A stretch of DNA of 64,000 nucleotides from NCBI RefSeq assembly GCF_016865525.2, contig NZ_CP075169.1, positions 5,208,337 through 5,272,336 of the forward strand. Reading direction: 5' to 3'. Both the position numbers and the translations under genes were made by a program. Source of the DNA: Sodalis ligni. GTDB lineage: Bacteria; Pseudomonadota; Gammaproteobacteria; Enterobacterales; Enterobacteriaceae. The notes below the pieces were generated by a model. That model was not told the DNA's origin and made no database searches. It saw nothing but the letters and a program-made list of their open reading frames with translations. Shown piece by piece: positions 52,472 through 62,688 of this stretch. The first letter of the stretch is position 1. Each line of letters begins with the position of its first letter.

Positions 52472-52619
52472 TGGTGCGTTTTCTCACAAGTGTTGTGCAA
52501 TTTTCGCCAGTTTAATTCTGGTTCAGCCTCAATCATACTGAAAATTCGATAGCCATGGTGCATTTTTTCACCTGGCAGGCAATCAGCCTCTCGATGACAT
52601 CAACCTAAGTGAGGAAACT

Positions 52620-53369
52620 ATGGGCAAACTGGACTCTAAAATTGCTGTTGTGACCGGCGGCTCCAGCGGGATCGGTTATGCGATCGCCAGGCGCTTCATC
52701 CAGGAAGGGGCGACGGTTTATATCGCTGGCCGCAGACTGGCTGAGCTTGAAGCGGCGGCGGCGAAGCTGGGTAAACAGGCGAAAGCGATCCAGACCGACA
52801 TCGCCTCCCCCGACAGTCTGGACCGGCTGTTTACCACGGTGCAAGAACAGGAAGGCGGGCTTGACATCCTCGTTGCCAATGCCGGTGTCATTGCATCGGC
52901 GGCAATCGGTGAAGTGACGGAGCAGCATTTTGACCAGATGTTCGACATCAACGTTAGAGGCACGTTCTTTACCCTGCAGAGAGCGCTTCCGGCGATGCGC
53001 GAAGGGGGTTCGATTATTCTCGTTTCATCCTGTCTGGCGACAAAAGGACTGCCGGGCCACAGCGTCTACAATGCCACCAAGGCCGCGGTGCGCTCCCTGG
53101 TACGGACCGCCGCGGCGGAACTGAAAGCACGGCATATCCGGGTGAACACCCTAAGCCCCGGCCCTGTGGATACGCCTATTATCGACGCGCAGGTCGGTAC
53201 GCCGCAGGAGGCCGAAGCCTTTCGTCAACAGGCCGCAGCCCTGGTACCTCTCGGGCGTATAGGACAGCCGGATGAACTGGCCGCCGCCGCTCTTTTTCTC
53301 GCCTCAGACGAAAGTAGTTTTTCCACCGGAACCGATCTTGTCGTCGACGGCGGCATGACACAGTTGTAA
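52620..53369 (+). CDS. SDR-family oxidoreductase (first of two)
   Basis: 249 residues. Cofactor motif VVTGGSSGIGYAIARRF, ILVANAGVIASAAIGE (NAG), Ser in ILVSSCLATKGLPG, catalytic SVYNATKAAVRSLVRT (YxxxK), PGPVDTPIIDAQVG, and the end DLVVDGGMTQL. A classical NADP(H)-type SDR. RBS GGAAAC before the start. It is 12 bases from the second SDR gene. Substrate unknown. Confidence 0.92.
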   Translation: MGKLDSKIAVVTGGSSGIGYAIARRFIQEGATVYIAGRRLAELEAAAAKLGKQAKAIQTDIASPDSLDRLFTTVQEQEGGLDILVANAGVIASAAIGEVTEQHFDQMFDINVRGTFFTLQRALPAMREGGSIILVSSCLATKGLPGHSVYNATKAAVRSLVRTAAAELKARHIRVNTLSPGPVDTPIIDAQVGTPQEAEAFRQQAAALVPLGRIGQPDELAAAALFLASDESSFSTGTDLVVDGGMTQL

Positions 53370-53381
53370 GGAGAATTATCA

Positions 53382-54134
53382 ATGAAAAGACTGGCAGGAA
53401 AAACGGCTATTGTTACCGGTGCTTCAAAAGGGATCGGCGCGGGTATCGCCCGGGAACTGGCGCGCCAGGGGGCGCGGGTGGTGGTGAACTATGCGTCCGA
53501 TCGTAGCGGAGCCGATAAGGTTGTCGCAGCCATTGAGGCAGAAGGCGGGCAGGCGGTTGCCGCCCAGGCCAGCGTAGCAATCGCGGCGGATGTAAAGCGG
53601 CTGTTTGCCGAAACCACGCGCGCATACGGGAAACTCGATATTCTTGTGAACAACGCCGCAGTCTACGTCCCGACGCCCCTTGAGGCCATCACGATTGATG
53701 AGTTTCACCGCCAGTTCAACACCAACGTTCTGGGCGTCATCCAGACCATTCAGGCAGCGGCGAATCACTTCAGCGAATCCGGAGGCGCCATCGTCAATAT
53801 CGGCTCCATCGACAGCTGTCGCGCCGTACCGGGAATGGCAGTCTACTCCGCTACCAAAGGTGCCTTGGATGCTCTGACCAGGGTGCTTGCAGCTGAACTT
53901 GGTTCACGAGGCATCAGAGTAAATACCCTGGCTCCCGGAGGGACCCATACCGAAGGCATTATCAGCGCCGGATTTATTGGCAGCCCGTTCGAAACTGACA
54001 TGATCGAACGCACGCCACTTGGTAGGCTGGGCCAGCCGCAGGATATTGCGAAGGTGGCGGCATTTCTGGCTTCGGACGACGCGGCCTGGATCACAGGTGA
54101 TCGCCTTGTGGCCTCCGGTGGGTTCTACGGTTGA
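53382..54134 (+). CDS. SDR-family oxidoreductase (second of two)
   Basis: 250 residues. VTGASKGIGAGIARELA for the cofactor, Arg in VVVNYASDRSGADKVVAAIE (NADP preference), LVNNAAVYVPTPLE, IVNIGSIDSCRAVPGMA with the catalytic Ser, VYSATKGALDALTR (YxxxK), and the end DRLVASGGFYG. RBS AAGGAG 9 bases upstream. With the LysR gene it forms a small regulated redox unit of the cargo. 54135-54439 downstream shows only a 47-codon frame (around 54192) with no clear family. Confidence 0.92.
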   Translation: MKRLAGKTAIVTGASKGIGAGIARELARQGARVVVNYASDRSGADKVVAAIEAEGGQAVAAQASVAIAADVKRLFAETTRAYGKLDILVNNAAVYVPTPLEAITIDEFHRQFNTNVLGVIQTIQAAANHFSESGGAIVNIGSIDSCRAVPGMAVYSATKGALDALTRVLAAELGSRGIRVNTLAPGGTHTEGIISAGFIGSPFETDMIERTPLGRLGQPQDIAKVAAFLASDDAAWITGDRLVASGGFYG

Positions 54135-54439
54135 GCGCGTAATCAGTAGCGATAAAAAAGGGTGGCATTTTTCAGATGCTTGCCCTGTAGCTATGAAGAC
54201 AGCGTTAAAAAAGAAAACAATCAAAGCCAGCGGCGTGAATATCGCTGTTGGCATCATCGTTCATCACAAACAGACAGGATTTGTTATTACCAAACCAATG
54301 CTGCGTACTGCCGTCCATTTGCAGCATCAACCTTGACGTTTCCATTCGCTCCCTGCATTTGTGAAACCGACTTTACCTCCGTTTGCGAATTTTACATGAT
54401 GAATATCGTGTGCTAATTTGGTTTTGACCCCATATATCC

Positions 54440-54642
54440 TGCGTTTTATTCGCCGGTTCACTCCCGGCGTTGCCATGAACAACAAACTGAAGTCCCTTAT
54501 CTCTATAACGCTGGAGATAGCATTCAATGGTCCGTCTGGATTTATTGAGGAGCTTAGCGGCATTGGCAATAGTGATTTTATGCTCAGCCACTTTTGCAAT
54601 GACATCCATGGTCAATTGGGCTTTGGAGTTCAACGTGATCAT
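54440..54642 (-). pseudogene. ISNCY-like transposase, 5' fragment
   Basis: The N terminus reads MITLNSKAQLTMDVIAKVAE, KITIANAAKLLNKSRRTIEC, YLQRYRDKGLQFVVHGNAGS EP, a helix-turn-helix typical of ISNCY-family transposases, then ends abruptly at about 54440. The break is next to GGATATATGGGGTCAAAAC, which resembles the terminal sequence of the IS2-like elements in this window. The fragment may therefore have been cut by a lost insertion. The rest of the gene is absent. Confidence 0.6.
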
Positions 54643-54949
54643 CCTTAGCGTCCCTCAAATGTACAAAAAACATTCAAAGAACACGGTTACTAATTAACCG
54701 TCAATTTCCCTTGGTAATTCGCGAATACGATAAAATCGCTTGGTGTTAACAAAACATTTTGTATTAGTCGCGACGAAATCTGACACAACAGCTTTAAAAA
54801 TAAAGTGACTGATTTTGATATGGATAAATTAAATAAGGCCATCAGAGCTATCAGAATACGCTGGATGAAATTCGCAATTACAGATATTAAGGGGATGACG
54901 AGTATATATTTACAGTAAATAAATCCCGCCCCTCAATGTAGATAAAAAC

Positions 54950-55460
54950 ATCCGGAATGGTTTTAGCAACGGATGGCGACAGCCACCCGAAGGGCGGGGA
55001 AAATTACGCAGTAATTTGGGCGAGTCCGGCGCAGGGCGTGGCGTGGTTAAGGCTTTTTAATTCCTGCAACCAGCAGGAATTAAAAAGTGGCGTGAGGCGA
55101 GTAAATTCAATTTCGAAGAAAGTGCTAATTTGCGTCGCCGAACCCATCGGCGAGCGTTCACCCCCCAGGTGAACCGAGCTGGCCGGGGGGAGCCGAATAA
55201 ATTTCGCCGCCCCAGCGAGCGAAAAGCTATCGCCCACGATAGCGGTTTATTTGGGGGGCGTCAGCCCCGCACACCGTCGCGGCTAAGTCTCCGGCCAAAA
55301 GCCGGTAGCGTGGCGCGACCACCCTCTTTGAAGGCGTTTTCCCATTTTTTCGCTTGGCCGGAACGGACAAAAGAAAAAATAGGCGAAAAACGGCGTCTCA
55401 AAGGGGGTGGTCGCGCGTAGCGGGCGACGGTGTGCCGCCGTTGACGTTGGGGGTTTTGGC
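54950..55460. other. Palindrome-rich, oriT-like region
   Basis: No protein gene. It carries a perfect 15-bp inverted repeat CTTTTTAATTCCTGC (55053-55067) with its complement at 55073-55087, loop AACCA. It also has a nested palindrome: GCACACCGTCGC (55269-55280) pairs exactly with 55424-55435, GCGCGACCACCC...TTTGA (from 55313) pairs imperfectly with the sequence ending 55416, and a small hairpin CCGGC-CAAAA-GCCGG lies at 55291-55305. It is directly upstream of the coupling protein and MobC relaxase genes, where oriT lies in CloDF13 and ICEKp-type elements. No nic site was identified. Calling it oriT is inference. Confidence 0.55.
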
Positions 55461-55629
55461 GCGGCGTCCAGCCGCGACATTACCCCCATGCGACAGTCCA
55501 TAAGGGCGTACAGCCCGCTTGAACTGGCGCACGCCGTTCGTGCCGGGAAGTATAACCTCCCGGCGCATGGTCGCAACGCGACCACCTCACGAGCCCCATG
55601 CTTTCGCCCCGCCTTTTCGCCCGACACCG

Positions 55630-55663
55630 TGGGGCGAATTTATGGGGCGATGCTGTGGGGCGA
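55630..55663 (+). repeat. Three iteron-like repeats before the coupling protein gene
   Basis: TGGGGCGA occurs at 55630, 55643 and 55656, exactly 13 bases apart. The last ends 21 bases before the gene start, just ahead of the RBS GAAGGAGG (55673-55680). A related inverse motif TCGCCCC is at about 55604. The spacing suggests a protein-binding or regulatory array. Confidence 0.6.
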
Positions 55664-55684
55664 GTTGCTGACGAAGGAGGCATC

Positions 55685-57558
55685 ATGATATTAAATAAGC
55701 TTGCCGTTTCACTGTCGCCGATAGTGAATGGCATGCTGGCATTGATTACTTTTACGCAGCAGCATCAGCTGATGCTGGCGCTATTATCGGGGCTGACAAT
55801 ACCGTTTTTCGCGTCGATGAAAAGCGATGAGCGGCAAAAAGCCCCGTTCTGGCAAAAGCTGATTATTGCTTTTGCCATGCTGTGTTTTCTTTTCGGTACG
55901 ATGGCCCCGGTTGTTATCTGGATTTTTCAGTGGCTTTATCAAGGTCGGATAGTCGCCAGTATTGCCGTTCTGGCATGGTCAGTACTGATTGCCTTCACCG
56001 TAGCGGGCTTTATTTTCCATATTCTGCTGCGTAGGGTCTTAACGCCAGAATTGGACAGAATAAAGAAACGGCTCGTTAAAAAAACAACGCTTGAACGGGA
56101 ATTACGTACCGATGTGCGCACGGTGAAATCGTTACTGCCGGAAACGTTGCATTATGATCCACTGGATTACATCGACTTGAGCAAAGGCATTTTTATCGGC
56201 ATGGACCGGGATAAACAACCGATGTATCTCCCGTTAAAAGACTGGCAAAGACAACACGCGGATATTATCGGCACCACCGGTGCCGGTAAGGGGGTGGCGA
56301 CCGGGATATTGCTTTATCAAAGTATTCTGGCCGGTGAAGGCATCTTTGTCATGGACCCCAAAGATGACGAGTGGGCACCACATCTTTACAGGAAAGCCTG
56401 TGAGGATGCAGGCAAGCCCTTTGCCTTAATTGACCTACGAAAACAGCAATACCAATTAAACCTGATTGAAGACATTATCCCCGATGAACTGGAAGAGCTT
56501 TTTGTCGCCGGCTTCAGTCTGGCGGAAAAAGGCCAGGAATCTGACTTTTACCGCATTGACGATAGAAAGGCGGCTCGCATGGCGGCGCAATTCATCAGTC
56601 ACCGTCCAGACTCAACCATCCGCGATATTTATAACGGCGAGTATGTTCAGGGTATTGCGGAAAATATCAAAGCGTTTTTCGGTAAGATTGAGGAACTGGC
56701 ATTACTCAATGCCATCAATGCGCCGACGGGATTTTCGTTGAATAAAATATTTGATGAAGGCGGTTGCTGTTACGTCATCGGCTCGATGCGAAACAGCAAG
56801 ATTATTACCGCACAGCGCATGCTGCTGGTGCGTCTTTATCAGCTGGCTGAACGGCGTGACCGGATAAATGATATCCCCGCCCCATTGCCATCTTCCTTGA
56901 TGAACTGAAATACCATCTTTCCAAACCCGCACTCGAAGGACTGGGGGCGGCAAGGGATAAAAGTGTTCATATTATTATGGCGCATCAGTCCGTCGCCGAT
57001 CTAAAAGACTGCCCGGCAGATTTAAAGGGTGAAGCCGTTGTCGGCGCAGTTGTTGAGAATGCCAAATTCAAACTGGTTTATCGCGTTATGGACCCCGATA
57101 CAGCCGAATGGGTAGCCAGGATGTCAGGCACCATATTAGTGGATGATGAAGTCCGCAAAGCGAAAACCGATACCGTGCTGACAGAAACCATCGACAACGA
57201 ACGCACAATCAGACAGGCGGAGCGTTTCTTTATTGACAGCAATATGATCCTGAACCTGCCCGATTTTGTCAGCTTCATCTTTACGACCAAAAAACTCCCG
57301 TCAGCATCATTAATTTCACCGATCAAGGTGAAAAAACGCGAGCTTGAAATATTTACTGTTTCTCCTGAAATTGCCGCTTCGGCGGCATCGGTAAAAGTCT
57401 CGCTGGATTTCAGCGAGGAAGAAAAAACACCCATACCCACAACATCAACGCCGAATATCATGGCAACCCGGCCCGATCTTTTCTTCACGGATGAAGATAA
57501 TAAAACCACAAAGCCGACGCCTGACGAAGAAGAAAAACTGTCCCTTCTCGATTTTTAG
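55685..57558 (+). pseudogene. mobB: VirD4/MobB-type coupling protein, one frameshift
   Basis: From ATG at 55685 (GAAGGAGG upstream) it has two N-terminal membrane stretches, Walker A ADIIGTTGAGKGVATGILLY, and VMDPKDDEWAPHLYRKAC. It runs out of frame near 56880-56886 (PAPLPSSLMN-stop). Adding one C to the CCCC run gives PIAIFLDELKYHLSKPALEG (Walker B) and IIMAHQSVADLKDCP, then the long C-terminal part to LSLLDF. The span is 1,874 bases, one short of 625 codons. This protein brings the relaxase-DNA complex to the VirB channel. Broken as written. Confidence 0.88.
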
Positions 57559-57566
57559 GAGGCTAA

Positions 57567-58313
57567 ATGCTTATCGCCACACATAGCGATCGCACCGCAC
57601 GCAACAGCGAGAAAATAAAAAGACTGCTGAATTTCCTGAAAGAAGAAACCTACAGCGACTTTAAAACGCTGATGCTGCTTTTCGGATTCAGGGATCACAA
57701 GTCACTCTATTCGCTACTGTCAAAAGTCGAGGGAATGGGGTTAATACAAAAACATGTGCTGGAATCGCGGACGATGAAAGTTTCATTGTGGGGAATAACC
57801 AGTGACGGACTGGCCGTCGTTTTAACTCCCGATGATGCCATTTTCCCGGCGCGGTTTGAGCCATCAAAAGTTACCGGCTGGACGCTGGAGCATCACTTTG
57901 ATAATCAGGTGGCCCGGATCATCCTTGAGAAAAAAGGCGCTACCGGATGGATAAACGGTGATCATACGACCTTCCTCAACCGCTATCAGGTCAGTCACCG
58001 TCCGGACGGGCTGATCACCCTCCCCGGCGGAACCGTCATAGCCATTGAGACTGAGCGCCGTCTAAAAACCAAAGCCCGTTACCAATCGATCATCGCCAGC
58101 CATTTACTAGCCCGGACCAATAAATACTGGATTTACGTTTTTTATATCGTACCCGACCCGCAGAAAAAACGCGCCATTGAACTGCTGTTCGACAGCATAA
58201 AACACGTCATCGTTAACCATCAGCATATCCCGCTGGAAGCGCGTCACCGTCATGTTTTCCGTGTCTATACCCTCGCCGAACTGCACCAACTGGAGCTGCA
58301 TCACTACGCTTAA
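57567..58313 (+). CDS. mobC: MobC-type (MOBC class) relaxase
   Basis: 248 residues. It starts MLIATHSDRTARNSEKIKRL with a winged-helix-like N-terminal half (KTLMLLFGFRDHKSLYSLLS). The C-terminal part has WTLEHHFDNQVARIILEKKG, NRYQVSHRPDGLITLPGG and VIAIETERRLKTKARYQSII, the Asp...Glu-x-Glu...Lys pattern of CloDF13 MobC-type relaxases, which use a restriction-nuclease-like site and no catalytic Tyr. It lies 8 bases after the coupling protein gene, as in CloDF13 and ICEKp mobBC. It nicks oriT. No other relaxase is seen. Confidence 0.85.
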   Translation: MLIATHSDRTARNSEKIKRLLNFLKEETYSDFKTLMLLFGFRDHKSLYSLLSKVEGMGLIQKHVLESRTMKVSLWGITSDGLAVVLTPDDAIFPARFEPSKVTGWTLEHHFDNQVARIILEKKGATGWINGDHTTFLNRYQVSHRPDGLITLPGGTVIAIETERRLKTKARYQSIIASHLLARTNKYWIYVFYIVPDPQKKRAIELLFDSIKHVIVNHQHIPLEARHRHVFRVYTLAELHQLELHHYA

Positions 58314-58428
58314 GCCAGTGTTTTTTGTGCTGGCAGGTTTACCCATACGGAAAGCCTGCCGCGTGGTTGATTGATGAGTAATCACTTAAGGTATATACTC
58401 ACAATATGTACGGAAGAGGAGCACGACC

Positions 58429-58647
58429 ATGAAACACAGAGTCAGCGTTACCGTGGACAAAGACAATTATCAGGTTCTGAATGCTGCCGGCGTCAATATT
58501 TCTGGTCTGGTGAATGAAGTCATCGGCAAGGAAGCCCGTCGCATAAAGGCTGAGGAATGGAAGAAAGAGAACCACGAAGGGATGGAAGAAGTCGCCAGAT
58601 TCATCGCACAGAATGGCTCTTTCGCCGATGAAAACAGGAACTGGTGA
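58429..58647 (+). CDS. ccdA: Antitoxin CcdA
   Basis: 72 residues, [60 protein letters not shown]. The N-terminal ribbon-helix-helix binds its own promoter and the C-terminal helix binds CcdB, as in F plasmid CcdA. RBS GGAAGAGGAG just upstream. It stabilises the element. Confidence 0.93.
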   Translation: MKHRVSVTVDKDNYQVLNAAGVNISGLVNEVIGKEARRIKAEEWKKENHEGMEEVARFIAQNGSFADENRNW

Positions 58648-58649
58648 TC

Positions 58650-58955
58650 ATGCAATTCACTGTTTATCAGTATAAGCGGGCAAGCCATTACAAAATGTTT
58701 GTCGATGTGCAAAGTGATATTGTCGATACGCCAGGGCGGCGAATGGTCATCCCGCTGATAGAATCGCATCACCTGTCTGAAAAAGTGAATAAAACCTTGT
58801 TCCCCCTGATCCGCATCGACGACGAAAATTACCGTCTGATGACAACTGAATTATCAAGCGTTTCCGTTGAGGTCATCGGTGAAATTATCGCGGATGTAAG
58901 CCATTGTGCCGATGAAATCAAAAATGCTATCAATCTCATGTTCTGGGGTGTTTAA
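58650..58955 (+). CDS. ccdB: Toxin CcdB
   Basis: 101 residues, [39 protein letters not shown], and the end [14 protein letters not shown], almost that of F plasmid CcdB, including the C-terminal Trp-Gly region that contacts gyrase. The start at 58650 was preferred over the GTG at 58644. It follows ccdA by 2 bases. Confidence 0.94.
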   Translation: MQFTVYQYKRASHYKMFVDVQSDIVDTPGRRMVIPLIESHHLSEKVNKTLFPLIRIDDENYRLMTTELSSVSVEVIGEIIADVSHCADEIKNAINLMFWGV

Positions 58956-59048
58956 ACGCCCTTAAAAGGTTTTCAGTAAGGGCAGTATATCTCCCATCAC
59001 CAGAAAAGACAGTACGCACCGATAATACGGAATGTGAATGTATGATTA

Positions 59049-59070
59049 AAGCCGCATTCCTTTGCGGCTT
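59049..59070. terminator. Hairpin terminator between ccdB and ardC
   Basis: AAGCCGCA (59049-59056) pairs exactly with TGCGGCTT (59063-59070). It lies between the convergent ccdB (ends 58955) and ardC (ends 59084) genes and could stop transcription in both directions, though neither side has a strong T-tract. Confidence 0.55.
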
Positions 59071-59083
59071 CCTCTATTTCCGT

Positions 59084-60028
59084 TCAAACCTTCTCCATCA
59101 AATAACGATGCGCTTTCGATGCCGCGCTGGCGGCTTTGAAAATATAGCGTTTGTCGTTTTTCAACGCCTTCAGCCATGAAGCGATGTAGCTCTCATGCTG
59201 AACCTCGCCAACAATCCCTAAATCAGCCATCAGAAAAGCGCTTCCCAGCTCGGCGCACAACTCTTCAAATGCATAATCCTCACTGCCAAACCTCCCTTTC
59301 ATTTCACGGTTCAGACGATTTTTTGCACCGCTCCAATGGACAAGTTCATGCAAACCAGTGGCATAAAAATTAGCAGAATTAGAAAAAAGGCGGCGCTCCG
59401 GCAGCCAGATCTCATCGGTTAACGGCCTGAAAAAGGCGTTTTGTCCTTTCTCGATGATGTTTGCGCCACTGCTCCGGAACAGGTTTTCAGCCTGTGGCAG
59501 CGCATCAAACGTCTCTGCTAAATTGCCCGGCTCAGTCGCCAGGGGCAGGCCGTCAATCTGTACAACATTAAACACCGTGAACGTTTTCAGCATCGGAATA
59601 TGTTCGATCCCGCCTTCGTCGTTTTCCTTCTCAAGGGTCGAGTAGAAAATGGCTGTCGTGCCGCGCTCTCCCTTGCGAACCTGCCCCCTTGCCGCTTGCG
59701 CCTGTTTGTATGTCATCCAGCGGGAATCATTGAATCCCTGTTTTGAAGCACTGCACCACAACAGCATGATATTCATCCCGCTATAAGCTGCACCGGTGGC
59801 GTAATTAGAAGGCAAGCCGGACATACCCGCTACGCGCTGCCACGGGCACGTCCATGGTTTAACACCAGCTTCCAGTGCCGTAATGATGCTGTCGGTGACG
59901 GTCTGATAAATATCGGTTCTGACTTTGGAAAATTTCGTTTTTGAGGAGCCTGACTGCTCCAGCGGGGATACGCTGGTTGCCGCTGCGGTGTTAGGGGCGC
60001 TGGTCTGGGTATGCAGGGAAATGGACAT
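59084..60028 (-). CDS. ardC: ArdC-like antirestriction protein
   Basis: 314 residues. N-terminal ssDNA-binding domain (KFSKVRTDIYQTVTDSIITA, LEAGVKPWTCPWQR, SGMNIMLLWCSASKQGFNDS, RWMTYKQAQAARGQVRKGER) and a C-terminal zincin domain with YATGLHELVHWSGAKNRLNR (HExxH) and FEELCAELGSAFLMADLGI (third-ligand Glu region). It protects incoming single-stranded DNA from host restriction. The start at 60028 has GGAG upstream; an in-frame start at 60181 seems too early. Intact. Confidence 0.9.
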   Translation of the reverse strand: MSISLHTQTSAPNTAAATSVSPLEQSGSSKTKFSKVRTDIYQTVTDSIITALEAGVKPWTCPWQRVAGMSGLPSNYATGAAYSGMNIMLLWCSASKQGFNDSRWMTYKQAQAARGQVRKGERGTTAIFYSTLEKENDEGGIEHIPMLKTFTVFNVVQIDGLPLATEPGNLAETFDALPQAENLFRSSGANIIEKGQNAFFRPLTDEIWLPERRLFSNSANFYATGLHELVHWSGAKNRLNREMKGRFGSEDYAFEELCAELGSAFLMADLGIVGEVQHESYIASWLKALKNDKRYIFKAASAASKAHRYLMEKV

Positions 60029-60285
60029 GGTTTTTTCTCCGTCATTGATGTGATTTTCGTCTTCGTATCGCCTGACGGTTCGCTTCCCCGGCATCGTTCC
60101 GGCCCGCAAGGGCGCAGAATGCGTGCCATTTACCCTTATATGTTTCTGGTGGTATAGGATAGAAAATGTTGGATTTGGCAAGGTCCATGCAGCACGTATT
60201 TACCCGAGGGCTTTAAGCCCGACCGCAAGCAACCCGCGCATGGACTGAGCCACTCATGTAAAGCCCGAACAGTTGAATGAATTAA

Positions 60286-61290
<1,005 letters not shown>

Positions 61291-61462
61291 CTGTCCTTAT
61301 GAAGTATAAAATCAAGCATAAGCTCAATCTGAGCTGCAAGCATGGATCTTCCTGTGTGAATGGAGAGGTTATGCTGTTCTGCCAGCCTGAGAAGAGGTGT
61401 TTTCTCTGGGAAAATTACAATGTCACAAACGGTTGTCGTGCTCCCCAGTTTATCTAAAGAGA

Positions 61463-62094
61463 ATGGAAGACTTTTGTTTTCCCCATCCCCACAGATGTAG
61501 CATTAATAGCAATATCAACCTGTTCAGGAACGTTGCTACCCATATAAATATTAACGTCGGGATACCGGGATGACAGCTTTTTATCAGTTCAGTTGATTTA
61601 TCCATTGTCCGGTTATAGATAATCAATTCTTTAACCTGCCGGGCGGCCATGGCATAAGCAATCGCACAACCGGCACCGCCAGTCCCTGCCAGATAAACTT
61701 TTTGCCTTCTACATTGATATCTCGCTTCAAAGGCTCAATGCGAATCCTTCACCATCAAGCATATCGCCATGTAACATTCCGTTGGTATCTCTCCTGATTA
61801 CGTTGCACCCACCGGTAGCTCTGGCTGCATCACTTGCTGAATCAAGGAGCGAAAGAGTCTGTTTCTTATGGGGCATTGTTATAATGCCCCCACGGAAATT
61901 TTGAATATATCTCAGGCCATTGACAGCATTTTGCAGGCCGCCAGGGTTTACGTGAAAAGGACCATCAAAGTGTCGGGGATATTTTTGCCTGAAGAGCAGC
62001 ATTAATCATGAGCGGAGCGCTGACTTGGGCTATCGGATCACCGATGATGGACAACAATTGTAATTTACCACTAACGATGCTGAGTTCATTCATG
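61463..62094 (-). pseudogene. Shikimate dehydrogenase (AroE/YdiB-like) remnant
   Basis: From ATG at 62094 it reads MNELSIVSGKLQLLSIIGDP, IAQVSAPLMINAALQAKI. After a frame change near 61975 it continues GPFHVNPGGLQNAVNGLRYI, NFRGGIITMPHKKQTLSLLD (TMPHK substrate motif) and GDMLDGEGFALSL. After another near 61730 it has KVYLAGTGGAGCAIAYAMAA (cofactor Gly-rich loop), ELIIYNRTMDKSTEL and INATSVGMGKTKVFHSL. The C terminus is missing, apparently cut at the IS110-like element. Confidence 0.72.
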
Positions 62095-62688
62095 GCTGAT
62101 ACCCTTTAAGAAAATTTGACCAGATCACCGTACATACAATTACATGATGCGCGATTTCATTATCAAGTAAAGAATGCGCCAACCTCAAGCATCAGGGAAG
62201 ATCCGATAACACAGTTGCTTGCGGGACGGGTTGTGTTGGGAAACGATTAGCCGGAAGCGGGTACAGGAACGAAAAGCTCACTGGAGAAAAAGATGCCGCT
62301 GCATACCAAAACGTAGCGCCCTTGCTCCTCAGCGGTGAAATGGGTATGAGGTTTATGAAGTCGGCGAAGCCCGGAATATCATCGGTATCTCTGCCGGAGC
62401 CAGGGATGTTGCGGTTGGACTGGCCCTAGAACGGTGGATATTCCTGACCTATAGCATAGTTACTGTTCCTCTTTTGGACATATGTCAATGGAGATTGTAA
62501 AGTGATATATCGGGGTGCGGACGATAACTTGGACCACTTTGGAGGTAGTCCATGTACGCTTACGAAAGCCATAAGCCATAAGCCATAAGCCATAAGAGCA
62601 AGAAATGGAGAAGACTAAGTAATACTAACTTTATTTATGGTTTTACAGTAAAATTAGTTGCAAAATAAAAATGGTGTAGGATAAAGAC
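62095..62688. other. Intergenic region with a 7-bp tandem repeat
   Basis: No intact gene. A short open stretch near 62350 (YEVGEARNIIGISAGARDVA) looks like the C-terminal piece of a lost enzyme. GCCATAA is repeated four times in tandem at 62568-62595. The last 90 bases before the IS2-like element are AT-rich. Confidence 0.45.

Noticed and set aside
55130..55627. Arg/Gly/Pro-rich open frames on both strands near 55.1-55.6 kb
   Set aside because: Composition follows the GC-rich palindromes. No RBS or known domains; the region reads as non-coding.
62330..62440. Short enzyme-like stretch YEVGEARNIIGISAGARDVA
   Set aside because: Too short and lacking a start; at best a tail of a lost gene, so mentioned only in the gap entry.
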